IMG/VR virus record: IMGVR_UViG_3300042291_000228
Coordinates: 38,329 to 102,328 of that record
DNA from: a virus
Strand: one strand, 5' to 3'
Length of the DNA: 64,000 nucleotides
The notes under the pieces were generated by a model. That model did no database searches. It worked only from the letters and a program-made list of their open reading frames with translations, and was not told where the DNA came from. Below are positions 9,245 to 18,068 of this stretch, piece after piece; the stretch's first letter is position 1; each line of letters begins with the position of its first letter. Made by a program: the position numbers and the translations under genes.

Positions 9245-10159
9245 ATGGCGGTTAATGACATTATTACAATTGCAGACTATAGTACATTAAGGTCTTCTGC
9301 AATTTCGATCATCGGTAACGGCTCTGCTACTTTTGGTTACGGCCAATCAATACAAAGTGTTGAAAAAATAGCACACGAAAAAATTAGTCAGACTGATTGG
9401 GATTTACTTCGATACGACATCGTTAATGCTCGAACACATCAAGATGGAGTAGCGCCAACAATTACCGATATTAACGAAGGTCAGATTCTTTCTTTTACCA
9501 ATAATGCACAGTACAGCGGCCTTGCCTCAACTGCGGTATCAAATAGATTCAACATAGGCTCGGGTAGATTTTTAACAGAAAGTGCAGTGAGTTCTACTAG
9601 ATCTACATCATGGAATACTTTAGTGGTGTGTGAAGTCACAGCAACTTTTGCTAATGCCGATCTATGCCGTTGGTTTTTCAACAGTGGCGGTCAGATTAGA
9701 ATTCAATCTTCACGAACTGGCGGAACTAGTAATGCTCAAAATAATGATTGGTCTAGTTTAACTACTGCCGCTGGGATGCAGGCATTTGGCAGTCAAACTC
9801 CATCTGCCGGATTTAGTCCAATGAATGGTCAAAATTTTTATAGATTAACTAATTCTTATCAAAATTTCTATTCCTTGTCTTCATCTGCACCGTATTCTGC
9901 AAACAGTTATAATTTAGATGCCAAGTGCGATGTTGCAAATAATTCTAGTGGAACAGCTACTACTGTGTTTATTCGAGTTAGATTTGTTGACAATTATACT
10001 GATCCAGGGCCGGATGGTCCACCTTTCACCGGTGATGATGTTGACGGGACACTAACAGTCACCGTTACTGAAAAAAGAGCCACAGGACCTTTAGTTCCAT
10101 CCGGAACTTTTACCATCACTAGACCTACATATTCAATTACTGCAATCGGCGGAACATAA
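9245..10159 (+). CDS. Virion structural protein (tandem pair, copy 2)
   Basis: A 304-residue paralogue of gene 8292-9203 with its own late promoter. Shared landmarks include FGYGQS, LRYDIVNARTHQDGVAP, WFFNSGGQIR and LSSSAPYSAN. The region before GDDVDGTLTVTV contains a short PGPDGPP insert absent from copy 1. The tandem copies suggest duplication followed by specialisation. No enzymatic motif is visible. Late structural role inferred from promoter and neighbours. Confidence 0.72.
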   Translation: MAVNDIITIADYSTLRSSAISIIGNGSATFGYGQSIQSVEKIAHEKISQTDWDLLRYDIVNARTHQDGVAPTITDINEGQILSFTNNAQYSGLASTAVSNRFNIGSGRFLTESAVSSTRSTSWNTLVVCEVTATFANADLCRWFFNSGGQIRIQSSRTGGTSNAQNNDWSSLTTAAGMQAFGSQTPSAGFSPMNGQNFYRLTNSYQNFYSLSSSAPYSANSYNLDAKCDVANNSSGTATTVFIRVRFVDNYTDPGPDGPPFTGDDVDGTLTVTVTEKRATGPLVPSGTFTITRPTYSITAIGGT

Positions 10160-10181
10160 TTTTTCATCAATAACAGCAGCA

Positions 10182-10189
10182 TATAAATA
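10182..10189 (+). promoter_or_regulatory. T4 late promoter (perfect TATAAATA)
   Basis: A perfect TATAAATA sits 26 bases upstream of the preferred start at 10216. It is the last clear promoter before the glycosyltransferase/radical SAM cassette, where genes are nearly contiguous to 17240, so it may drive most of that cassette late in infection. Confidence 0.75.
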
Positions 10190-10215
10190 ATATGCTACTA
10201 TAACTGAGGATGATT

Positions 10216-10566
10216 ATGGACGACCGTTTACAAACCGCATTGGATTTTTCAAAGTACCGTCAAACACTTGCAATACAAAGAAAGCTTCTAAAAGAAAAAT
10301 TACAAACTAAATTAACATATGGTACCGCCGGCGGTATTTTTCATATTGACAGATCTTTAATTTCTTTTGTACAATTATGTATTGACCTGGGAAGAGTTTC
10401 TAATATACCGTTAATTGACAGCAATGAAAATCCTGTTCTGATTGACGATCTAGTTCAATTTCGAGATGAAATTTTTGATAGATATTTCTCGGCTAGTTTT
10501 CAATATATGAGCGAATATGATGCTATTAAAAAAAGCAGAACGGTTGAAAAATTAGTAGATTTATGA
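10216..10566 (+). CDS. Small conserved phage protein at head of accessory cassette
   Basis: A 116-residue, mainly helical, charged protein with no recognised domain. The ATG at 10216 is chosen because GAGG lies six bases before it; an in-frame ATG at 10210 is too close to that GAGG. Its 3' end overlaps the first glycosyltransferase by four bases (ATGA), so the two are translationally coupled. It follows a perfect late promoter. It could be a structural adaptor or a cassette component; the sequence does not decide. Confidence 0.65.
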   Translation: MDDRLQTALDFSKYRQTLAIQRKLLKEKLQTKLTYGTAGGIFHIDRSLISFVQLCIDLGRVSNIPLIDSNENPVLIDDLVQFRDEIFDRYFSASFQYMSEYDAIKKSRTVEKLVDL

Positions 10567-11420
10567 AAAGAGGAATATTAATATTTGCTCATAATAGCAG
10601 AGATATTGATTATGCTTTAATGTCTTTAGTATCTGCAAAGTTTGCAAAAGCAAATTTACAAGTTCCGGTGTCTTTAGTAGTTGATAAGTTCACTGTGGAA
10701 TGGATGCAGACATCCAATATCTATGACCTTTCTAAAGAAATTTTTGATAAAATTATAGAAATTGAAAAACCCGTTACTCAAAATATTCGTGTACTCAACG
10801 ATGGATATACTTCAAAAACAGTTCCTTTTGTAAATTCAAATAGGGCTTCAGTTTGGGATCTTACCCCATATGACAGAACGTTATTAATAGACAGTGATTT
10901 TTTAATAATGTCTGATAGACTTAACGAGTATTGGAACATTGATTCAGGTGTAATGTTATCTCCGTCTATGAAAGATGTTAGAGGAGATAGAAAAGGTATT
11001 TTAGATTCTTGGGTATCTGAAACTGGAATTCCCTTATACTGGGCTACCACAGTGATGTTTACTAAAAACAATGAATCTAAAATATTTTTTGATCTAGTAG
11101 ATGTTATTAGAACAAACTATAATTATTTTGCAGATTTATTTAGATTTAATCCTAAACAATACAGAAATGACATTTCTTTTAGCATAGCAAAGCATATGCT
11201 AAATGGTTTTGAAAATAGAGGAGAAGATCTTCCTCCAATATTAACATTACTAGATAAGGATCTAATTCATTCTATTGCTGAGAATCAACTACGGGTTTAT
11301 CTAAATGACAGTGCAAGTGAAGATCATGTAGTTATTGCATCGATCAAAGATTTAGATGTTCATGTAATGAATAAACAAAGCATAATCAGAAATGCAAAAG
11401 AATTCTTGGAGATACTATGA
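10563..11420 (+). CDS. GT-A-type glycosyltransferase-like protein (first pair, copy 1)
   Basis: A 285-residue soluble protein. An N-terminal beta-alpha region (GILIFAHNS, VSLVVDK) precedes a hydrophobic strand ending in the DxD-type motif LIDSDFL at about residues 110-116, as in nucleotide-sugar-binding GT-A enzymes that hold a metal there. Length fits a single catalytic domain. It overlaps genes on both sides by four bases and is followed by a related protein with the same layout. Sugar donor and acceptor cannot be read. Assignment to GT8-like enzymes is tentative. Confidence 0.6.
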   Translation: MKRGILIFAHNSRDIDYALMSLVSAKFAKANLQVPVSLVVDKFTVEWMQTSNIYDLSKEIFDKIIEIEKPVTQNIRVLNDGYTSKTVPFVNSNRASVWDLTPYDRTLLIDSDFLIMSDRLNEYWNIDSGVMLSPSMKDVRGDRKGILDSWVSETGIPLYWATTVMFTKNNESKIFFDLVDVIRTNYNYFADLFRFNPKQYRNDISFSIAKHMLNGFENRGEDLPPILTLLDKDLIHSIAENQLRVYLNDSASEDHVVIASIKDLDVHVMNKQSIIRNAKEFLEIL

Positions 11421-12256
11421 CTTTTGGATACCTCATTGTAATTTCTAAAAACGATTCAGTTAACTATTTGAAATTGGCCTATGCCCTAGCACTAAGCATT
11501 AAAAATACTCAACAAGAAGGATTTGATAACGTAGCATTAGTAACTGATAATATCGAAGACGTTAAAAAACTAAAAAGTTCTTGGGTATTTAATGAAATTA
11601 TTGAATGGAATCAAGAAACTTTTTGGGATGGTCGAAGTTGGATGGATAAGTTAAGCCCCTGGGATAATACCATATGCCTAGATGCAGACATGTTGTTTTT
11701 TAGAGACTACAGTCATTGGGCTGAATACTTTATTGATAACTCTGAATTATATATTCCCAATAAGTCATATACCTATCGCGGAGAGATTGTAAAAGATTTG
11801 TATTATAGAAAAACATTTGAACTTAATGATCTCCCTAATCTGTATTCATTTTATACTTTCTTTAAAAAAGATTCTGAAATAGCAGAAGAGTTTTTTTCCC
11901 TAGGTCGATACATTTTAAAAAATCCTAACGAATTTAAAAATCTATTTCTAGAAAAGTATATTCCAAAAGTTGTAGGCACAGACGAAGCATTTTCTCTAGC
12001 TGCAAAAATTTTAGACATTCAAGATGATATAAGCTATGATTTAGAATTTCCTAAAGTAGTACACTTAAAACCAATGATACAAAATTGGCCTTGGCCTGCT
12101 GATAAAGTTTCTGATCATGTCGGATTTTATTTTGATCTGCAAGGTAAATTAAAAATTGGAAATTATCAGCAACAAGATATTGTTCATTATAACGAAAAAA
12201 ATTATGTAACCGACGAAATCATCAGCATTTTAGAGGAAATACTATGGAAGAAATAA
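11417..12256 (+). CDS. GT-A-type glycosyltransferase-like protein (first pair, copy 2)
   Basis: A 279-residue protein with the same architecture as the preceding gene: N-terminal strand YLIVISKND, a LAYALALSIK helix, then ICLDADMLFF containing the DxD motif at about residues 92-94. A later GTDEAFSLAA segment resembles the C-terminal acceptor-side motif of GT8-like enzymes, and HLKP near residue 215 may supply a metal-binding His. Its ATG overlaps the previous stop (ATGA) and its end overlaps the next gene by 13 bases. Donor and acceptor are unknown. Confidence 0.62.
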   Translation: MTFGYLIVISKNDSVNYLKLAYALALSIKNTQQEGFDNVALVTDNIEDVKKLKSSWVFNEIIEWNQETFWDGRSWMDKLSPWDNTICLDADMLFFRDYSHWAEYFIDNSELYIPNKSYTYRGEIVKDLYYRKTFELNDLPNLYSFYTFFKKDSEIAEEFFSLGRYILKNPNEFKNLFLEKYIPKVVGTDEAFSLAAKILDIQDDISYDLEFPKVVHLKPMIQNWPWPADKVSDHVGFYFDLQGKLKIGNYQQQDIVHYNEKNYVTDEIISILEEILWKK

Positions 12257-12834
12257 TTGATTTTGACAGTTGGTTACAGCAATATACTGCGCCACAGGTA
12301 GAATACTGGGCAATTTTTGAACCTACTACCGGTGAAGTTACTGGAATTTATCCTGATATTGCTGCCAGTGACAAACAATATAAAATAAAAATTGATAGAG
12401 ATCTAGCAGAAGATATACATAATGGAATAGTTCAATTGAATTCTTGTTTTGTAGACATGGATTCTGAAACAGTTGAAATTGTCACTAGGCACAGTCTTGT
12501 TAAGATTGACGATGTATTGCATAGAGTAATTGATAAAAAATATGTGCCCGATCAAAAAAATGATATTATTATTCAATATAATGAATTAGAAAATAAAATA
12601 ATTGTTGTTTTACACAATTCGATTAAAACTAGAAAGATTCAATGGGACGGAAGTACTGAAATGCAGTTTTTTATCACGGCTTACAATGATCCACATAATC
12701 TTTACCAAACAATAGTTTTTCAATTAAAAGATTTAGAACAAGGTTCTAAAGAATTTATCTATACTGCTCCCCACAAAAGATTTAGTATTTTTACAAGAAG
12801 AATATTAAAAAATTATGTTTTTGAAAAAATATGA
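12244..12834 (+). CDS. Unknown protein embedded in the glycosyltransferase cassette
   Basis: A 196-residue, acidic, probably beta-rich protein. No catalytic motif, membrane segment or signal peptide is visible. The N-terminal half (WAIFEPTTGEVTGIYP) looks like a structural or binding domain, and the C-terminal part has alternating strands. It overlaps the previous gene by 13 bases and the next by four, so it is made together with the glycosyltransferases. It may be a virion component, a scaffold or the target of modification, but this is only inference. Confidence 0.6.
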   Translation: MEEIIDFDSWLQQYTAPQVEYWAIFEPTTGEVTGIYPDIAASDKQYKIKIDRDLAEDIHNGIVQLNSCFVDMDSETVEIVTRHSLVKIDDVLHRVIDKKYVPDQKNDIIIQYNELENKIIVVLHNSIKTRKIQWDGSTEMQFFITAYNDPHNLYQTIVFQLKDLEQGSKEFIYTAPHKRFSIFTRRILKNYVFEKI

Positions 12835-13706
12835 AAACCGTAGAACTAGACATTGTATTTTTAAGCTATGATGAACCTAATGCAGATCTGCATTATGCAG
12901 ACTTATGCAATAAAGTTCCTTGGGCCAAAAGAGTACACGGCATAAAAGGCAGTGATGCTGCTCACAAGGCCGCAGCAGAACTAAGCGAAACCGAATGGGT
13001 AATTACAGTTGATGCCGATAATATAGTAGATGTTAATTTTTTTAACTTAGACATTAAAGAAGATCCTAAAATTGAAGTATGTAGTTGGACTGCAAAAAAT
13101 CGTATCAACGGATTGTTGTATGGTAATGGCGGCCTAAAAATGTGGAAAAAAGATTTCATTTTAAATATGAAAAGTCACGAAGCTAGTGATAGTGATAGAG
13201 CGCAAGTAGATTTTTGTTGGGAATCAGGATATCACCAATTTAAAGATTGCTACAGTGAAACAGTTATCACAGGTAGTCCATTCCAAGCATGGAGAGCAGG
13301 ATTCCGCGAAGGTGTTAAAATGACACTGCATGACGGAGTTCGAGTGCCTCCTCAAGAAATTAAAGAACGAGTGTGGTGGCATAATTTACATAGACTGCGT
13401 ATGTGGTCAACTGTGGGCATGCACGAAGAAAACGGTGCATATGCAATTCTTGGCGCACGTATGGGAACATGGATGACCAACTGCACAAACTGGAATTATG
13501 TTGATGTGAGAGATTTTGAAATCTTAAAAAATATTTACGAACAAAATGTTAATCATGAATCAATAGAAGATGACATAAAAGACTTAGGAATAAAAATTAA
13601 ATATTCTTTAGGGTTTGATTATCCATACTTTGATACACAACACAGTAAGTATATGTTTGACATGTATACCGAATCTTTCCGGTTGTTCAACACATATCAT
13701 AGGTAA
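12831..13706 (+). CDS. Glycosyltransferase-like protein (second pair, copy 1)
   Basis: A 291-residue protein of a phage glycosyltransferase-like family. It begins with DIVFLSYDEPNADLHY, has HGIKGSDAAHKAAAE (a GT2-like nucleotide-binding helix) and the acidic motif VITVDADNIVD at about residues 57-67. A later WRAGFREGVKM block matches the next gene (WKSAFRECVKL). The two copies therefore form a second related pair, distinct from the preceding pair. ATGA overlap with the upstream gene. Glycan and donor unknown. Confidence 0.62.
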   Translation: MKTVELDIVFLSYDEPNADLHYADLCNKVPWAKRVHGIKGSDAAHKAAAELSETEWVITVDADNIVDVNFFNLDIKEDPKIEVCSWTAKNRINGLLYGNGGLKMWKKDFILNMKSHEASDSDRAQVDFCWESGYHQFKDCYSETVITGSPFQAWRAGFREGVKMTLHDGVRVPPQEIKERVWWHNLHRLRMWSTVGMHEENGAYAILGARMGTWMTNCTNWNYVDVRDFEILKNIYEQNVNHESIEDDIKDLGIKIKYSLGFDYPYFDTQHSKYMFDMYTESFRLFNTYHR

Positions 13707-13710
13707 TATA

Positions 13711-14406
13711 GTGTTTGAGATATTTTTTATCAGTTATCAAGAACCTAATGCAGACGAAAATTGGACAAAATTAAAATCTAGGTTTCCTATAGCTCAAAGA
13801 ATTCATGGAGTTAAAGGAATTCACCAAGCCCATATAGCAGCAGCAAAGCAGTCACTAACAAAAATGTTTTATGTTGTTGACGGAGACTCAGTGATTGCAG
13901 ATGATTTTAATTTTAACTATGAAGTAAACAAATTAGAAAAAGAACATGTGCATGTATGGCACAGCCAAAATCCTGTTAATGGATTAGTCTACGGATACGG
14001 TGGTGTAAAACTATTACCTAAGTTAGAAACAATTAATATGGATGTTACCTGTCCCGACATGACCACTAGTATATCTAAACATTTTAAAGAAATGCCAACG
14101 ATATCTAATTTCACTGCATTTAACACTGACCCGTTTAATACTTGGAAGTCTGCATTTCGAGAATGTGTTAAATTGTCTAGTAGAATAATCGATAGACAAC
14201 AAGATTATGAAACTTCTGAAAGATTAAAAATATGGTGTTCTGAGGGGAATGACAAACCATTTGGCAAATTTGCAATATCGGGAGCGTTAGCTGGTAGAAA
14301 ATTTGGTTTAGCTAATCGAAATATTTTAAAAGAACTTAAAAAAATCAACGATTTTGAATGGTTAAAGGAACAATATGAGCAACGAGCAAAAGATATTTGT
14401 TCTTAA
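13711..14406 (+). CDS. Glycosyltransferase-like protein (second pair, copy 2), GTG start
   Basis: A 231-residue paralogue of gene 12831-13706: FFISYQEPNADENW, RIHGVKGIHQAHIAAA, then VVDGDSVIADDF carrying a DxD-type motif. The open frame extends upstream to 13615, but alignment with the paralogue and AGGT seven bases before GTG at 13711 place the start there, five bases after the previous stop. NPVNGLVYGYGG parallels KNRINGLLYGNGG in the paralogue. It overlaps the next gene by 32 bases. Likely the same type of reaction with a different specificity. Confidence 0.62.
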   Translation: MFEIFFISYQEPNADENWTKLKSRFPIAQRIHGVKGIHQAHIAAAKQSLTKMFYVVDGDSVIADDFNFNYEVNKLEKEHVHVWHSQNPVNGLVYGYGGVKLLPKLETINMDVTCPDMTTSISKHFKEMPTISNFTAFNTDPFNTWKSAFRECVKLSSRIIDRQQDYETSERLKIWCSEGNDKPFGKFAISGALAGRKFGLANRNILKELKKINDFEWLKEQYEQRAKDICS

Positions 14407-15748
14407 CGATAAAAGAGATAAAATAAATTTAATTAGTCCTAGCTTCTGTACGGCTAAATGGTTACAAACTACCTTATACCTACAGAACGGATATAATCAC
14501 AGTTGCCATCATCCTAGTCCCCATAAAATTCCTATTGAAGAAGTAAAAAATAATCCAGCAGCATTACACAACAGCCAACATAAGAAAAAACAAAGAGAAA
14601 TGATGTTGGCAGGCGAACGTCCTGCTGAATGTGATTATTGTTGGAAGATTGAAGATTTAGATAAAAAATACTTTTCGGATAGACATTATAAGTCAGCTGA
14701 TTATTGGGCCTGGGACAGAATCGATGAAATTGCAACCAGTGATCCTACAACCAACATTTTTCCTAGTTATTTAGAAGTTAGCTTTTCTAATGCTTGTAAT
14801 CTTAAATGCAGCTATTGCAGTCCGGAGATTAGTAGCAAATGGTTGGAAGAAATTAATCAATACGGACCTTATCCTATCGCCGAAAGTAATAATGATGTTA
14901 GTCAGTATAAGAGTATTGGTAGATATCCGTATGCACACAATGCCGACAATCCCTATGTTGATGCATTTTGGAAATGGTTTCCCGAAGCATTACCTCATTT
15001 GCGAGTATTTCGAATTACTGGCGGCGAACCGTTGATGAGTAAAGATACATGGAAGGTACTAGAATATATTAGAAATAATCCACAGCCTAATTTGGAAATT
15101 GCAATAAACACAAACTTGTCAGTTGAAAATAAACTTATTGATCGATTTATTTCTGAAGTTAATTTAATAAAGCCTTTAGTTAAAAAGATAGACATATATA
15201 CCAGCCTCGAAAGCATTGAACATCGTGCAGAATATTCTAGATACGGATTAGATTACGCTCGTTGGTCGCATAACATTCGACGTTGTTTATCTGAAACACA
15301 ATCAACAGTAGCAATAATGACTACTATTAACATATTAAGCATATCTAGTTTTACAGAGTTTATTAATATGGTTATGCAGCTACGAAAAGATTACAATCCT
15401 AGTTGCGAATTTAATAGAGTGCCAATTAGCATAAACTACCTCCGCTGGCCAGCGCATCTTAGTTCTACATTAATGCCTTTGGAAATGAGGCAAAAATATG
15501 CTAAAGAAATTTTAGAAATTTCAAAAAGTTGGCTAAAATATAACAGTACAGAAAAATTTGCTAGACTTTATTTAGAAGAATGGGATCAAATAAAAAGATT
15601 TTGTGATTATTTTATTACAGCATCTAGCGATTTAGAAAAAAGAAAAGATTTTGTTAAATTTATTAACGAATATGATCGTAGGAGATCTACAAATTTCTTA
15701 ACTACCTTTCCTGAATACGCAGAATTTTTAAAAGAATGGAATGCCTAA
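14375..15748 (+). CDS. Twitch-type radical SAM protein, copy 1
   Basis: A 457-residue radical SAM protein. The SAM-cluster motif CNLKCSYC (Cys141, 145, 148) and the GGEP motif (ITGGEPLMS) are intact. An N-terminal cysteine set at about 25, 44, 86 and 89 (SFCTAKWL, SCHHP, PAECDYCWK) resembles the twitch/SPASM-like auxiliary iron-sulfur module found ahead of the radical SAM domain in twitch-containing proteins. Such enzymes often modify peptides, but no precursor peptide is obvious here. It overlaps the upstream and downstream genes by 32 and eight bases. Substrate unknown. Confidence 0.8.
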   Translation: MSNEQKIFVLNDKRDKINLISPSFCTAKWLQTTLYLQNGYNHSCHHPSPHKIPIEEVKNNPAALHNSQHKKKQREMMLAGERPAECDYCWKIEDLDKKYFSDRHYKSADYWAWDRIDEIATSDPTTNIFPSYLEVSFSNACNLKCSYCSPEISSKWLEEINQYGPYPIAESNNDVSQYKSIGRYPYAHNADNPYVDAFWKWFPEALPHLRVFRITGGEPLMSKDTWKVLEYIRNNPQPNLEIAINTNLSVENKLIDRFISEVNLIKPLVKKIDIYTSLESIEHRAEYSRYGLDYARWSHNIRRCLSETQSTVAIMTTINILSISSFTEFINMVMQLRKDYNPSCEFNRVPISINYLRWPAHLSSTLMPLEMRQKYAKEILEISKSWLKYNSTEKFARLYLEEWDQIKRFCDYFITASSDLEKRKDFVKFINEYDRRRSTNFLTTFPEYAEFLKEWNA

Positions 15749-17240
15749 GAAATCATACGAAACATTAGTTGATTATCGTAAGCGAGTAATTGACATCAAA
15801 AGCGAAAGTTTTTGTGCAGCCAAATGGTTAAATGCCACAATATGGTTAGGCAGTGGTTCAACAACCAGTTGTCATCATCCACCTGCACACAATATTCCTT
15901 TAGAAGAATTGAAAGATAATCATACTGCAATTCATAATACCAAGCATAAAAAACTTATGCGAAAAATGATGATCGAAGGCGACAAGCCAGCGGAGTGTGA
16001 GTATTGTTGGAAAATTGAAGATATTGGTAAGGATAATATTTCAGATAGGATATTTAAGACTGTTATCTATAAAGACCAAGAGATAGAATCAATATATAAC
16101 AACCCATGGGATCACAATACAGAACTTAAAACTCTTGAAATTAGTTTTGACAGAGTATGCAATTTAGCATGTTCATACTGTAATGCAAGTTTTAGTACCA
16201 CGTGGGCTAAAGATATAAAGAAAGTTGGAGCATATCAAAATTTAGTCAGCGATGGTGCAGCAGCCTTCCAACAGGATGGGTCGTGGGTAGAACCTTACAG
16301 TAACGATGCCGATAATCCGTACATACAGGCATTTTGGAAATGGTGGGATGCTGGACTTAGTCAAAGTCTAGATGAATTAAGAATCACTGGCGGCGAACCC
16401 CTAATGAGCGGACATACTTGGAAATTGATAGATTGGTTCAATAATCAAAACAGTAAAATGCGTTTTGCTATTAATAGCAATCTTATTGCCAAAGATGATA
16501 TTATAGATAAACTTATAGAAAAAACAAAAAACATCAATCAATTTCATCTATATACAAGTTGCGAAGCAGTTGGCGATCATGCAGAATATATTCGAGATGG
16601 ATTAGATTATAAAGTATGGAAGAAAAATGTTATCAGAGTTTTAGAGGAAGGAAACTATCAAGGAGTTCATGTCATGATGACAATCAACAGTCTTTGTCTT
16701 TTCAGTATCACTGACTTTTTTGATGAAATGTTAGAACTAAAAAAACAATATAATAACAATCCTACCATTAGTGTTAACCTATTGAGATTTCCTAGTTTTC
16801 AAAGCCCGCTTGCATTACCTGACCATATAAAAGATCATTGCAGAATTAATTTAGAACAGTGGTATAATCGACACAAGGATACTCAATTATTACACGAATT
16901 TGAAAAAGCCAGTATTGCTCGATTGATAGATTACCTTATAGTAGTTGATGCTCCGCACCGAAGAACTAGTAACAAGATTACGCTATGGAGAGATTTTAAA
17001 AGTTTTTATCAACAATATGATCAACGACGTAAAAAAACTATACAAGTTTTTCCTCAGATATTGTTAGATTGGTTAGATAAAATTCCCGAAACTAAATTAG
17101 ATAAGATACAGAGTCTAGTTAATGGTAATAGTACCAAACAGTACGACAATGATCAAGAATTAAAAAAATTGGCCGAAAGCGAAGGCTGGATACTAAATCC
17201 TGACAATAAAAATATCAATACTCCACTGGCTAAATATTAA
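15741..17240 (+). CDS. Twitch-type radical SAM protein, copy 2
   Basis: A 499-residue tandem paralogue of the preceding gene. N-terminal cysteines again fall at about 25, 44, 86 and 89, the radical SAM motif CNLACSYC at Cys140, 144 and 147, and RITGGEPLMS is present. The copy is longer mainly because of a C-terminal extension of about 40 residues. The matching cysteine register shows that both copies keep two predicted clusters and are probably active. The two could act sequentially, as a heterodimer, or on different substrates. Confidence 0.8.
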   Translation: MPKKSYETLVDYRKRVIDIKSESFCAAKWLNATIWLGSGSTTSCHHPPAHNIPLEELKDNHTAIHNTKHKKLMRKMMIEGDKPAECEYCWKIEDIGKDNISDRIFKTVIYKDQEIESIYNNPWDHNTELKTLEISFDRVCNLACSYCNASFSTTWAKDIKKVGAYQNLVSDGAAAFQQDGSWVEPYSNDADNPYIQAFWKWWDAGLSQSLDELRITGGEPLMSGHTWKLIDWFNNQNSKMRFAINSNLIAKDDIIDKLIEKTKNINQFHLYTSCEAVGDHAEYIRDGLDYKVWKKNVIRVLEEGNYQGVHVMMTINSLCLFSITDFFDEMLELKKQYNNNPTISVNLLRFPSFQSPLALPDHIKDHCRINLEQWYNRHKDTQLLHEFEKASIARLIDYLIVVDAPHRRTSNKITLWRDFKSFYQQYDQRRKKTIQVFPQILLDWLDKIPETKLDKIQSLVNGNSTKQYDNDQELKKLAESEGWILNPDNKNINTPLAKY

Positions 17241-17271
17241 CCATAATAACACATATTTCTAATAGACTATA

Positions 17272-18063
17272 ATGTCAAATAAATTTCAAAAATTACATAT
17301 AACTCTTGATAATATTTGTGAGCTAAATCATTTTGTCTATACTCATTCTACAAAAGAAAAAATGCTAGGAAGAGAGTATTCAACAGTGTATTTGCATTCT
17401 GCAGAACCAGGTGCTATAAACGATCTTTGGCAATATCACATAAACAAATATGGCTACCGAGGTAACAATTGGTCTTTTAATAAAGATGCCATTGCTTTTT
17501 TTGGATGTAGTGTTACGTTTGGAATCGGAGTAGAAAAAGACATAGCAACTGTGGTACAGGAGAATATAAAAACAGAATGTTATAATATTGGGCAGCCCGG
17601 CGCATCAGCTATAAACATACTCAAGACGTTTAGTAATTTTATTCAATATTGTCCTGTAAAAACAGCAATTATAACTCTTCCTACAGCCGACAGGATTCAT
17701 CGTCCAGAATTTAATAATTCTTTTTCAGCATGGGCTTATTTGAATTTAATTCCTAATTGGATAAATCCAAATAACAAAGAATTACACCACCACGCCTATA
17801 GCTTTTTTAGTACTGATACTTGTTTAGCATACCTATATGATTACATAAGAATGGCTGAATTAACAGCTAAAGTATTCGATGTTGAAATAATATGGTCTTC
17901 GTGGGATAAAGAAACTTTAGATTTTTTAAGGTCAATTGTTCATAATCAAAAAACTATACCGATAGGAAATTTTAGTGTTGATTGTGGTAGAGACAATCTA
18001 CATCCAGGACCTATTTTTGTAAAAAATTGGTCGGATATAATTATTAATAATTTACCCCAATAA
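17272..18063 (+). CDS. SGNH/GDSL-like hydrolase
   Basis: A 263-residue protein with SGNH hydrolase blocks: FFGCSVTFGIGV around the predicted nucleophile Ser80, NIGQPGAS (block II Gly), and C-terminal DNLHPGP with Asp241 and His244 as the other catalytic residues. The family includes O-acetyl and carbohydrate esterases acting on glycans. No signal peptide is visible. It closes the plus-strand cassette, 31 bases after the second radical SAM gene. It could trim acyl groups from the cassette product; that is inference. No clear SD precedes the ATG. Confidence 0.68.
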   Translation: MSNKFQKLHITLDNICELNHFVYTHSTKEKMLGREYSTVYLHSAEPGAINDLWQYHINKYGYRGNNWSFNKDAIAFFGCSVTFGIGVEKDIATVVQENIKTECYNIGQPGASAINILKTFSNFIQYCPVKTAIITLPTADRIHRPEFNNSFSAWAYLNLIPNWINPNNKELHHHAYSFFSTDTCLAYLYDYIRMAELTAKVFDVEIIWSSWDKETLDFLRSIVHNQKTIPIGNFSVDCGRDNLHPGPIFVKNWSDIIINNLPQ

Positions 18064-18068
18064 ACTGT

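Noticed and set aside
13615-13710. 32-codon N-terminal extension of the fourth GT-like protein
   Set aside because: It lies inside the upstream gene, has no match in the paralogue, and the GTG at 13711 has a good SD.
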